From JBGPJM01 sp041485385 (GTDB lineage: Bacteria > Planctomycetota > Phycisphaerae > Phycisphaerales > UBA1924), in assembly GCA_041485385.1 (NCBI GenBank), contig JBGPJM010000019.1, forward strand, positions 1 to 41,720: DNA of 41,720 bases, given 5' to 3'. The notes below the pieces were generated by a model that saw only the letters and a list, made by a program, of their open reading frames with translations, was not told the DNA's origin and did no database searches. The position numbers were made by a program, and so were the translations under genes. Of this stretch, positions 15,375-23,823 are shown piece by piece; position 1 is the stretch's first letter; each line of letters opens with the position of its first letter.

Positions 15375-18300
15375 GTGAGACGGGCAGGCTCGGCACAGCG
15401 GTCGCGATTGCTCACCGATGCGGGGATCGTCGCCACCGTGGCGGCACGAGGGCGGCCGAGGTGGCTTCGCGCCGGCGCCCTCTTCGTCGCGGCAGCGGGG
15501 ATGGCCTGGCCGATCGCCGGTCCGATGACTTCTCCCGCGGCCGCGCAGCCGGTGGCGAGACCCGAACCGGACCGGCCCGCCGGCCCAACGCCGGCGGAAG
15601 GGCCCCCGATCGCGTCGGCCGTCAAGAAAGTGCTGGCGGCCGATTACCTCACGCCCGACGAGCTCAAGGACAAACGGATCTTCCACGGCCTGTGGCGCGA
15701 GGGTGACCTCGACACACCCACCCGCGCCGCACGCGCCGCGCTCATCGCGGGCGAGCTCGACAATCCCGCGCTGAAACTCAACAGCGCCGATCCGCTGGAC
15801 CGCGCCGAGGCCGCGTTCCTCCGCGGCGAGTGCCGCGAGGCCCTCTTGCTGCTGGACGACCTCGCCCGCGCCGGCGATGAGCACGCCAAACCCCTCCGCG
15901 CCCAGCGCCTCCGCGCCGCGTGCCTGGAGACGCTCGGCGACTTCAAGGGCGCGGCCGCCACCGCCGAGGCCGCCGGGCGCGCTCTCGCCGAGGGCAAGGT
16001 CAAGCTCACGGCGCCCGACGACATCGTCGAGGGTATCCGCGCGCTGGCCATCCTGTCGCGCCTGCGCGGACCCGGCGAGGCGGCTCAGGCCGCGGGCGCG
16101 AAGGCGGGGGAGCGCGGCGAGCCCGGCGTGGGCGCCGGCGATTTCCACGCCATGATGGCGATGCTCGACTCGGTCCGCGACCGGATCGACCGGCTCTACT
16201 GGCCCAGCCGCCTGGCCGAGGCCGAACTGCTCTACGAGAAGGACAACGGCCCCGAGGCCACCGCCGCGCTGCAGGAGGTGCTCTCGCTCAACCCCTCCTG
16301 CGCCCAGGCGTGGGCCATGCTGGGCCAGATGACCGTCGACGGCTTCAACCTCGGCGCCGCCGAGCAGATCGCGGCACGGCTCGACCTGCTGGCCGCGGGG
16401 CGCGGCGGGGAGCACGATCCCGCCGCCGGCGAGGAGGGCGATGGCGGCGGTGGGATCTCGGCCACCGCGGGCATCCTGCGGGCCCGCGCGTACCTCCGCA
16501 TAAACGACCCCGACGGCGCCGAACGGGCGCTCGATCCGGTGCTCGCGCGCTACCCGCGCCAGCGCGAGGCCATGGCGGTCCGCTGCGCCGTCGAAGGAGT
16601 CCGCTACGAATCCGATTCGCTCGCCCGCCTGCTCAAGGAGTACGACGAGCTCTCGCCGGGTTCGCCGCTGGCGCTCTTCGAGGTCGGCAGCACGCTCAGC
16701 GAGGCCCGCCAGTACGGCCCCGCGGCCGACTACCTCGGCCAGGCCGCCGAGCGCATGCCCGCCTGGGCCAGGCCGGTGATCGAGCTGGGCCTGCTGGAGG
16801 TCCAATCCGGGCGCGACGACCAGGCGCTGGCCGCGCTGGAGAAGGCCACGGCCCTGGACCCGTTCAACATCCGCGCTGCCAACACCCTCAAGCTCGAGAA
16901 GGAGCTGAAGACCTACAACCGAATCGAGGGTGAGCACTACATCATCCGCTACAAGCCCGGCGACGGCGGCGGAGCTCCCGGAGGAGGCGACGGCGTGCTC
17001 GCCCGCGACATGCTCACGCCGCTGGAGGAGAACTACCGCAAGGTCTGCGGCACCGGCCCCGGCGGCATCAACTTCGAGCCCGCAGAGAAGACCGTCATCG
17101 ACCTCATGCCCGACCACGAGTGGTTCGGCGTCCGCATCGCCGGCATGCCGCAGATCCACACGATCGCGGCCTCCACCGGCCGGTGCATCGCGATGGAAGC
17201 GCCGCGCGACGGACGCGGCCACCTGGGCACCTACGACTGGGTCCGCGTCGTCCGCCACGAGTTCACGCACACCGTCACCCTCGCCCGCACCCACAACCGC
17301 ATACCGCACTGGTTCACCGAGGCCGCGGCGGTGTACCTCGAGCTCTCCCCGCGCGACTTCAACACCTGCCAGCTCCTGGCCGCGGCCCTCAAGAACGACG
17401 GCCTCTTCGGCATGACCGAGATCAACACCGCCTTCGTCCGCCCCAGGCGCCCCACCGACCGCCAGCAGGCCTACGCGCAGGGGCACTGGATGTACGAGTT
17501 CATCCTCCAGCAGTGGGGGGCCGCGGCCCCGCTGGACCTGATGGACCTCTACGCCCGCGGCCAGCGCGAGGAGGCCGCGTTCCAGTCCGTGCTGGGCGTC
17601 TCGCGCGAGCAGTTCCTCGACCGGTTCAAGCCGTGGGCGCACGAGCAGGTCGTCAAGTGGGGGCTCGAGCTCCCCGAGGGCGTGCCGAGCATCCCCGACA
17701 TGCAGCTTGAGGATGCGCTGAGCGACCCCGACCAGCAGGAATCGATCAACGAGCACCTGGCCAAGGCGGCGGCGGACGCGGGCCTCGCCGCGGCGGGACT
17801 GGCCACCTCACCCGACGTCCAGCCCTGGACGCCGGAGATCCAGGACCCGACGCCCGAGATCGCCGCCAAGTGGCTCGAGAAATACCCGGACCACCCCGAC
17901 GTGCTGGAACTCTCGGCCCGCCTGGCCATCGCCGACTCCGAGAGCCGCGGCGGCAAGAAGGGGCAGGCCACGCCCGCGATGGCCCCGATCCTGGAGCGCT
18001 ACGCTGCGGCCAGACCCGTCGATCCCTTCCCGCACCAACTCCTGGCCCGGTTCTACCTCGGCGGCGACGAGCCGGCCAAGGCGATCGAGCACCTGGAGTA
18101 CCTGGACGCGCGCGAGCAGAAGTCCGCCTCCTACGCGGCCGAGCTGGCCCGCCGCTACGCCGCGACCGAAGACTGGGCCAGGGCCGGCGCCAAGGCCGAA
18201 CGGGCGACGCAGATCTCGCCGTTCAACGCGGAGATGCGCGAGCTGGCCGCGACCGTGGCGATCAAGCGCGGCGACTACAAGGCCGCCGAGCGGCACATCA

Positions 18301-18377
18301 CGGCGCTGGTCGAGCTGGAGCCGGCCGTGGCCGTGCACAAGCAGCGCCTCGAGGCCGTCCGGAGGCTGGTGAAGTAG
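15375..18377 (+). CDS. TPR protein with zinc-metallopeptidase (MA-like) domain
   Basis: A 1000-residue exported protein. The GTG at 15375 has GGAGA eight bases upstream; another GTG at 15306 would add 23 residues. A hydrophobic segment RAGALFVAAAGMAWPIAG acts as signal or anchor. The body is built of helical TPR-type repeats. The central domain has the zincin motif HEFTH at 628-632 and the glutamate of HWFTEAAAVYLE (E649), as in peptidase MA/gluzincin domains; it ends in SREQFLDRFKPWA. More TPRs make up the C-terminus. The zinc ligands look intact, so it may be an active periplasmic peptidase; substrate unknown. Confidence 0.8.
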   Translation: MRRAGSAQRSRLLTDAGIVATVAARGRPRWLRAGALFVAAAGMAWPIAGPMTSPAAAQPVARPEPDRPAGPTPAEGPPIASAVKKVLAADYLTPDELKDKRIFHGLWREGDLDTPTRAARAALIAGELDNPALKLNSADPLDRAEAAFLRGECREALLLLDDLARAGDEHAKPLRAQRLRAACLETLGDFKGAAATAEAAGRALAEGKVKLTAPDDIVEGIRALAILSRLRGPGEAAQAAGAKAGERGEPGVGAGDFHAMMAMLDSVRDRIDRLYWPSRLAEAELLYEKDNGPEATAALQEVLSLNPSCAQAWAMLGQMTVDGFNLGAAEQIAARLDLLAAGRGGEHDPAAGEEGDGGGGISATAGILRARAYLRINDPDGAERALDPVLARYPRQREAMAVRCAVEGVRYESDSLARLLKEYDELSPGSPLALFEVGSTLSEARQYGPAADYLGQAAERMPAWARPVIELGLLEVQSGRDDQALAALEKATALDPFNIRAANTLKLEKELKTYNRIEGEHYIIRYKPGDGGGAPGGGDGVLARDMLTPLEENYRKVCGTGPGGINFEPAEKTVIDLMPDHEWFGVRIAGMPQIHTIAASTGRCIAMEAPRDGRGHLGTYDWVRVVRHEFTHTVTLARTHNRIPHWFTEAAAVYLELSPRDFNTCQLLAAALKNDGLFGMTEINTAFVRPRRPTDRQQAYAQGHWMYEFILQQWGAAAPLDLMDLYARGQREEAAFQSVLGVSREQFLDRFKPWAHEQVVKWGLELPEGVPSIPDMQLEDALSDPDQQESINEHLAKAAADAGLAAAGLATSPDVQPWTPEIQDPTPEIAAKWLEKYPDHPDVLELSARLAIADSESRGGKKGQATPAMAPILERYAAARPVDPFPHQLLARFYLGGDEPAKAIEHLEYLDAREQKSASYAAELARRYAATEDWARAGAKAERATQISPFNAEMRELAATVAIKRGDYKAAERHITALVELEPAVAVHKQRLEAVRRLVK

Positions 18378-18386
18378 GCGCAGTGG

Positions 18387-18430
18387 CACGGGCGTCCCCG
18401 CCCGTGAGTTTCACGGGCATCTTGCCCGTG
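18387..18430. repeat. two adjacent palindromes CACGGGC(G/A)...GCCCGTG
   Basis: CACGGGCG-TCCC-CGCCCGTG (18387-18406) and CACGGGCA-TCT-TGCCCGTG (18412-18430) are perfect eight-pair hairpins lying between two convergent genes. A third degenerate unit follows. No U run is present, so they are REP-like elements that may stall polymerase or protect 3' ends from either side. Confidence 0.8.
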
Positions 18431-18467
18431 CGTGGTACGCGCGTCCCGCCTGTGTCTCCCCCTCACC

Positions 18468-19565
18468 TCACGGCATCACCCAGCACCCCGCCACCGGCGC
18501 CGGCTCCGGCACGCCCGTCACCTGCGGCAGCGTGATCGGCACCCGATCCTGGCACAGCGCCCCCAGCACGGCCATGCAGATCGCCTCGCGGTAGGCCGCG
18601 GGAATCCCGGTGCCATCGGTCGTCTGCACGCTCGCCCCCGCCCGCGAGTGCGCATGGATAGATGCCACGAGGCACGCGTTCCGAGTGCCGCCCCCCGCCA
18701 GCAGCACCCCCGCCTGTCCCTGCACCGACGCCGCGATCACGCTTCCGAGCGCCTCCGCGGCCGAGCGCGCCAGATCATCGGGGCCGAGTCGCGCCCGGTG
18801 CCGCTGGATCCACACCCCCAGCTCATCCCCGGTGCCCAGCGACCGTCGCTGAGAGGCCTGCTTCGTCAGCATCGCCGCAAGCTCCTTCGAGGCCGCGACG
18901 TCGGCCGACCCTCGTAACGCCGCGGCCCCGTCCCGGTCGAACGGCGCACCGAGCACGGCCCGCGCCACGGCGTCCAGCAGCTGGCTGCAAGCGCACAGGT
19001 CGCGCCCCTGGACGCCCTCTTGCGCCGCCCGCACACCGGCACGCAAGAGCGTCACGTTGCAGAAGCCGCCCAGGTTCACGACGGCCACCGTCGTCGCCAC
19101 GTGCCGGAACAGGATCCAGTCCGCCAGTGGCGTGATCGGCGCCCCCTGCCCGCCCGCTGCGAGGTCCGCGGCCCGCAGGTCGAACACCACCGGGCATTTG
19201 AACGCCTGCGCCACAGGCGCGGCGCTGAACAACTGCCACGACAACGGTGGCGAGTGGAAGATCGTCTGCCCATGAACGGCGATCAGGTCGGCACGTGCGA
19301 CCCCGGCCTCCCGGAGCAGATCGCTTATCGCCGCCGCGTGCAGCAGCGAGAACTCCCGCATCGCCCCTGCGATGCCACCGGCGTTGGCCGCCTCTTGGTT
19401 TGCCAGCGTTCGTAGCAGTACGCCCGGTTCGCCGAGCGGGCGCGTCAGCGTCCCCACCACCCTCGGTGTCATCTCCAGCCCCTTCCCCTCAATCTCCACC
19501 AGCGCCACATCCAGCGCATCGATACTGGTCCCGGTCATGCAGCCGACGACGAGGCGGGTGGCCAT
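18468..19565 (-). CDS. anmK: anhydro-N-acetylmuramic acid kinase
   Basis: A 365-residue ASKHA-fold kinase. Signatures: GCMTGTSIDALD at 8-19 (phosphate loop and catalytic region), IAVHGQTIFH, the strongly conserved DLRAADLAAGGQGAPITP, NLGGFCNVT, and LLAGGGTRN near the C-terminus. AnmK cleaves and phosphorylates 1,6-anhydro-MurNAc to MurNAc-6-phosphate in peptidoglycan recycling. The start at 19565 lies 31 bases after the hexosaminidase stop; the two are probably co-transcribed and act on the same wall fragments. Confidence 0.95.
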   Translation of the reverse strand: MATRLVVGCMTGTSIDALDVALVEIEGKGLEMTPRVVGTLTRPLGEPGVLLRTLANQEAANAGGIAGAMREFSLLHAAAISDLLREAGVARADLIAVHGQTIFHSPPLSWQLFSAAPVAQAFKCPVVFDLRAADLAAGGQGAPITPLADWILFRHVATTVAVVNLGGFCNVTLLRAGVRAAQEGVQGRDLCACSQLLDAVARAVLGAPFDRDGAAALRGSADVAASKELAAMLTKQASQRRSLGTGDELGVWIQRHRARLGPDDLARSAAEALGSVIAASVQGQAGVLLAGGGTRNACLVASIHAHSRAGASVQTTDGTGIPAAYREAICMAVLGALCQDRVPITLPQVTGVPEPAPVAGCWVMP

Positions 19566-19596
19566 GCCGAAAGGGTGGGCCGGCGCCGGGCGGAGG

Positions 19597-21372
19597 TCAA
19601 CACCCATTCCCGCCGAGCCTGTCGATCAGCTCCCGGTACCTCGCCGCGGATTTCGCCAGCCCGCCCACGCGGTTACGGATCACCCACAGCCGCTCATGCT
19701 CCGCCAGGATCGCCCGCGCCATCTCCGCCAGCCGCCCGCGCCGAGCACCCAGCTCTCCCGACCGGTCCCCGATGGCGTGCTCGACCGCCAGCCGCGCCGT
19801 CGCCAGCGTGTGCCGCAGCTCGTCGGCCAATGGGCCGGACCCCTCCGGGCAGGCCGGCACCGACTCCTCCACCCTGCACAACCGCTCGCCCGCCCGCTCC
19901 CAATCCCCCACGGACGCGTTCACCAGCTGCGTGTAAGGCTCCGGCCGATACAGGTCGAGGAAGAGCCCGGAGTTGTTGCGGATCGGCGGGCCGCCTCCCG
20001 CCTCCGTGCTTCCATACTCCCGGATGAATCGATCAACATCGCCCAGCTCCTCGAGCCACGGCGAGATCGACAGCGTCTCGTCATTGAACACGTGCAGAGA
20101 CACCGCCCGCGGATCGGCCGAGCTGTACCCGGGGATCTCGCCACCCTCGCGCGGCCTCCACGCCGCCTGCGCCGCATCTGCCAGCCCGTTGAGCGCGATC
20201 GGCCAATGCTGGTGGTGCCCGTGGTCGCCCCAGTCGGTCACCAGGTACCCCTTCGCCCCGCCCGCCAGCCCCTGCTCCGCCGCGGCCCGGATATTTCCCC
20301 GCCGCTCCGTCGTCCTTCCCGTGATCGACCGCCACGAGCTCGTCCCCGGGCAGACCCACGTCTCGATCCCGCGTTCGCCCAGCCGCCCGCACCAGTCGGC
20401 AAACGGCGAATCGGGCTCGTACCCCCAGGCCAGGCCGATCGCATCGCCCGGCCACTCGCCCAGCGCCTCGGGGTGCGAGAGAGCGATGTCGGCCCACAGC
20501 ATCGGCCGCGTCCCCAGCCCGCGGGCTACGTCGCAGATCTGCCTGACGAAATCGAAGTACACCGCCGGCCGCCCCCGCTCCGCCACCGCCGCGGCCGACC
20601 GCCCCTGCCCAACGTCAAACGTCTCGTCACACCCGACGTTCACGAGCGCCGAGTCGAAGCACGGCGCAAGCTGCCCGAGCAGGTCGCGCACCAGCTCGAT
20701 CGACCCTGGGTCCGTCGGGCAGAGCGAAAACGGCCCCTTCCGCGGCCACTGCAAGAACTTCCACTCCCCGTGCGTCTCCGCCAGCGGCGCGTAGCGCGGC
20801 AGCTCCAGCCACGCCTTCAGGTGCCCGAAGCAGTTCTGGTTCGCGGCCAGGTCGATGCCGCGCTCCCGCGCATACCGGCTCAGCTCCCGCGCCTCCTCCG
20901 GCGTGATCGGCGACGCATCGCGCCACACCTCCTCGTGCCCCGCGTACGCGAACGCGTGCTCCGTGTACAGCTGGAGATGATTGAACTTCAGGGCCGCGAA
21001 GAGATCGATCGCCCCGCGCAGCGACTCCATCGTCGGCACCTTGTCGCGCGAGACATCGAGCATCACGCCCCGGACGGCGAACGCCGGCGCATCCTCGATC
21101 ACCATGCACGGCAACCGCCCCCCTTCTCCGTACTGCCGCACCAGCTGCGCCAGCGTCGCCCGCCCGTACCGCAGCCCCGCCTCCGTATGGAACCCCAGCC
21201 GCACGTGCGGCCGCTCGCGCGTGATCACCAGCTCGTAGCCGTCCGGGTGCCGCGTCGCCCCGTGGATCAGCCGCCCCGCCGTCCGCAGGTCCACCACCGT
21301 CTCCACGGCGCCGCCGGTCAGCCTCAGCGACCGCGGGTACGGCAAAAGCAGCGGCGGCAAGTCACGCAGCAT
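19597..21372 (-). CDS. GH20 beta-N-acetylhexosaminidase-like enzyme
   Basis: A 591-residue protein with the GH20 layout: an N-terminal zincin-like beta domain (to about 95, ending GLRYGRATLAQLV), then a TIM barrel starting RGVMLDVSRDKVPTMESL, with NHLQLYTEHAFAY and LAANQNCFGH. The substrate-assisted catalytic Asp-Glu pair is in NVGCDET at D249-E250. No signal peptide is seen, so it is probably cytoplasmic, suiting removal of GlcNAc from imported muropeptides upstream of AnmK. A helical C-terminal domain of about 130 residues follows the barrel. A weak TACGCT sits six bases before the ATG. Confidence 0.88.
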   Translation of the reverse strand: MLRDLPPLLLPYPRSLRLTGGAVETVVDLRTAGRLIHGATRHPDGYELVITRERPHVRLGFHTEAGLRYGRATLAQLVRQYGEGGRLPCMVIEDAPAFAVRGVMLDVSRDKVPTMESLRGAIDLFAALKFNHLQLYTEHAFAYAGHEEVWRDASPITPEEARELSRYARERGIDLAANQNCFGHLKAWLELPRYAPLAETHGEWKFLQWPRKGPFSLCPTDPGSIELVRDLLGQLAPCFDSALVNVGCDETFDVGQGRSAAAVAERGRPAVYFDFVRQICDVARGLGTRPMLWADIALSHPEALGEWPGDAIGLAWGYEPDSPFADWCGRLGERGIETWVCPGTSSWRSITGRTTERRGNIRAAAEQGLAGGAKGYLVTDWGDHGHHQHWPIALNGLADAAQAAWRPREGGEIPGYSSADPRAVSLHVFNDETLSISPWLEELGDVDRFIREYGSTEAGGGPPIRNNSGLFLDLYRPEPYTQLVNASVGDWERAGERLCRVEESVPACPEGSGPLADELRHTLATARLAVEHAIGDRSGELGARRGRLAEMARAILAEHERLWVIRNRVGGLAKSAARYRELIDRLGGNGC

Positions 21373-21413
21373 CCCTCAAGCGTACGGCGCGTCCCTCGTA
21401 CGCTCTTCAAATA

Positions 21414-21555
21414 CCGTCCACAGAGATCTCAGGGGTCGCACAGAGCTCACGGAGGAAGGCAGACGAGGTGGAATGAGAAGCCTCGCGTCATTCTCCTTGC
21501 ATTCAAACGCCCCCTCTGTAGTCTCTGTGTTCCTCTCTGTGCACTCTGTGGACGG
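21414..21555. repeat. long imperfect inverted repeat with CACAGAG motifs
   Basis: CCGTCCACAGAG at 21414-21425 is the exact reverse complement of CTCTGTGGACGG at 21544-21555. Further CACAGAG/CTCTGTG copies lie inside both arms. The element fills most of the spacer between the stop of the gene at 21572 and the start of the GH20 gene, and has the look of a small mobile or REP-type repeat. Confidence 0.75.
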
Positions 21556-21571
21556 TCTTCGTTTTCGACAA

Positions 21572-22831
21572 CTACTTCGCCTCGCGCGCCCTCAGCGCCT
21601 CCCCCAGCACGATCGCCCCGTACGCCGTGATCAGCACCGGGTTGTTCTCCATCCACCGCTCGTCCACGCTCTTGAACGACCCGTCCTCGTTCTGCAGCTC
21701 CGCCAGCCGATCGATCAGGTCCGCCGACCAGTCGTGCTCCTCCGTCGCCCCGTCCGCCTTCACCGCCTGGATCTTCGGCTCCCCCCACGCCGTCAGCGCC
21801 CGCGACATCGTCACCAGGTAGTAGTACAGCCCGTCGGTCCCCACCCCGGGGTTCTCCTTCACCGTGTAGTTCTTCCTGATCCACCCCAGCGCCGCCTGCA
21901 CCCGCACATCGTCCCGCGGCAGCGCCGCGTACAGGTAGCTCTTGAACCCCGAGTACGTCATCGACCCGTAGCACCGCAAACGGCTGATCTTCGTTCCATC
22001 GTCCAGCGTCTCCTCGATGTTCCCCGCGAAGCTCTGCCCCGCTCGCCCCTCCACGCTCTCGGCGTTGGGCACCGTCGCGTAGATGAACCCGCCCTGGCGG
22101 CTCTTCTGGGCGTACGGCATGTCGTTCACCCCGTCCAGCATCTGCGTCCGCTGCAGGAACGTGAGCGCCCGCTGGTAGCACTCGTCATCGCTCGACACCC
22201 CCGAGTCGTGCATCGCCTGCAGCACCATCGACAGGTTCGAGTTGTCCGGGCGCCCGCTCTTGCCGTACCCCACGCCGCCGTAGAACGGGTGGTCCTTCGG
22301 CACGACCTTCGCCGCCTCCGTGCCGCCGGGCCTGGCCCCCTCTCCCCACTGCAGGCCCCGCAAAAACTGCTGCGCCTGCGCGATCGCCCCCGCTACCTGT
22401 GGCGGCGGGTCCTTCACCTTCGCCAGCGCCGACACCGCGATCGACGTGTTGTAGCTCGGCAGGATCCGGTCGTAGATCCCCCCGTCGGGCTGCTGCATGT
22501 TGAGCAGGTACTTCACGCCCTGCATCACCGCCGTGTCGCCCGGCCTGGCGTCGGGGTCCCCCAGCAGCCCGCTGAGAACCAGGCCGGTGATCGCGGGGTA
22601 GGCCGGCTGGCCCGCCCCGCCGTCCTTGCCGACCGGGGGGGGCGGCACGCTCCACCCGCCGCTCTCCTTATCCTGCTGCGCCCGCAGGTAGTCCCCCGCC
22701 TTCTTGAGCATCGCGCGGGCCTTGGCCGCGTGCGGGTCGTCGGCGCGGGCCGCGCGAGCGTGCGTCAGGACCGTCGCGGCCACCGCGAGAATGCCGAGCG
22801 TCCGAGCCAGCGTGCCGAGTCTGCCGCGCAT
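21572..22831 (-). CDS. secreted prenyltransferase/squalene-oxidase repeat protein
   Basis: A 419-residue exported protein. The ATG at 22831 (MRGRLGT) gives a signal peptide ending ARAARADDP. The rest is an alpha/alpha-toroid of repeats such as GGWSVPPP, LLNMQQPDGGIYD and LAELQNEDGSFKS, the QxxDGxx signature seen in squalene cyclases and prenyltransferases. The DxDD cyclase motif is not seen, and planctomycetes carry many non-cyclase members of this family. An enzymatic role is not supported; a binding or structural role in the periplasm is as likely. Confidence 0.82.
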   Translation of the reverse strand: MRGRLGTLARTLGILAVAATVLTHARAARADDPHAAKARAMLKKAGDYLRAQQDKESGGWSVPPPPVGKDGGAGQPAYPAITGLVLSGLLGDPDARPGDTAVMQGVKYLLNMQQPDGGIYDRILPSYNTSIAVSALAKVKDPPPQVAGAIAQAQQFLRGLQWGEGARPGGTEAAKVVPKDHPFYGGVGYGKSGRPDNSNLSMVLQAMHDSGVSSDDECYQRALTFLQRTQMLDGVNDMPYAQKSRQGGFIYATVPNAESVEGRAGQSFAGNIEETLDDGTKISRLRCYGSMTYSGFKSYLYAALPRDDVRVQAALGWIRKNYTVKENPGVGTDGLYYYLVTMSRALTAWGEPKIQAVKADGATEEHDWSADLIDRLAELQNEDGSFKSVDERWMENNPVLITAYGAIVLGEALRAREAK

Positions 22832-22904
22832 GGGTGTGCCTCCGTGTGAACCCGCTTCCTGATTGTTGTACCGCCGCCGGGTCAAGAGGCGGCAGCCCAC
22901 CGCA

Positions 22905-23684
22905 TCACCGGCCTTCGACCGCCATGACCACCGCCGCCGCGGCCACCGCCGCCGTCTCGATCCGCATCGTGTGCGGGCCGAACCTGTTGATGCGCGCTCC
23001 GGCGCCGCGAGCCCGTTCCAACTCGCCCGGGCTCCACCCTCCCTCGGGGCCGATCAGCAGACGCACAAGCCGCGCCCCCGTGGCGACAAACGGTTCCCCC
23101 GCCGCGTCGGCGACAACGATCGCCGCCCCCGCCGCGGGTGCCAATGCCCGCCCGAGTCCCAGCGGTCCCTCCACCTCCATCCTCCACGCGCGCCCGCACT
23201 GCTTCCCCGCCTCCGCCGCGATCTTCCGCAGCCGCTCCAGCTTTGTCCCGCGCGGGTCCACCACGCCCCGCGCCGTCTCCAGCGCGAACCACCCCGCCAC
23301 CCCCACCTGGCACAGCCCGTCCACCAGCTCGTCGACACGCGACCCCTTCGGCGTAGCCGACCACACCTCCAGCCGCGGCACAACCGGCTCGACCCTCCGC
23401 ACCAGCGTGATCCGCACATCGAGCTTCGCCGCCCCGCGTCCCCTCCTCTCCGCCTCCTTCGATGCGCCCCCGGCCCCGGTCCCCGCCCCCTCCACAACGC
23501 CGATCGCGACCGTGCCCCGCCCGTCCAGCAGCTCGACCTCCTCCCCCGCCGACAATCTCTTCACGCGCACGCCGTGCGCCGCCTCGTCGCCGCGGATCGT
23601 GACGACCGCCCCCAAGGGCAACGCCGAGAGCTGCACGCCCTCGTTGCCGGTGTCGCTGTCGAAGGAGATCCGGTGACGGGACAT
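22905..23684 (-). CDS. rsmE: 16S rRNA (uracil-1498-N3)-methyltransferase RsmE
   Basis: A 259-residue SPOUT-class methyltransferase that methylates N3 of U1498 in 16S rRNA. The start at 23684 (MSRHRIS) fits the family N-terminus with a PUA-like domain (DEAAHGVRVKRLSAGEEVELLDG). The C-terminal trefoil knot has LLIGPEGGWSPGELE and RIETAAVAAAAVV, the S-adenosylmethionine-binding signatures. A Gly/Ala/Arg-rich insert at about 75-95 is extra compared with the usual length of about 245. Confidence 0.94.
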   Translation of the reverse strand: MSRHRISFDSDTGNEGVQLSALPLGAVVTIRGDEAAHGVRVKRLSAGEEVELLDGRGTVAIGVVEGAGTGAGGASKEAERRGRGAAKLDVRITLVRRVEPVVPRLEVWSATPKGSRVDELVDGLCQVGVAGWFALETARGVVDPRGTKLERLRKIAAEAGKQCGRAWRMEVEGPLGLGRALAPAAGAAIVVADAAGEPFVATGARLVRLLIGPEGGWSPGELERARGAGARINRFGPHTMRIETAAVAAAAVVMAVEGR

Positions 23685-23823
23685 GCAAAGCTCGCGAAAA
23701 GGTGCCGATCCGTCCGGTAACCCCACCAGTCCGCCGGGCCGCGAGGAGGAACCTTGAGTCTTACCGGATCCGCACCGATGAACTACCCAGTGAGTGAAAT
23801 GCCCGGGGGGGACGGGTCACGGT

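Noticed and set aside
15237..17756. Minus-strand open frame of about 840 codons
   Set aside because: Antisense to the TPR/peptidase gene, no recognisable domain, typical shadow composition.
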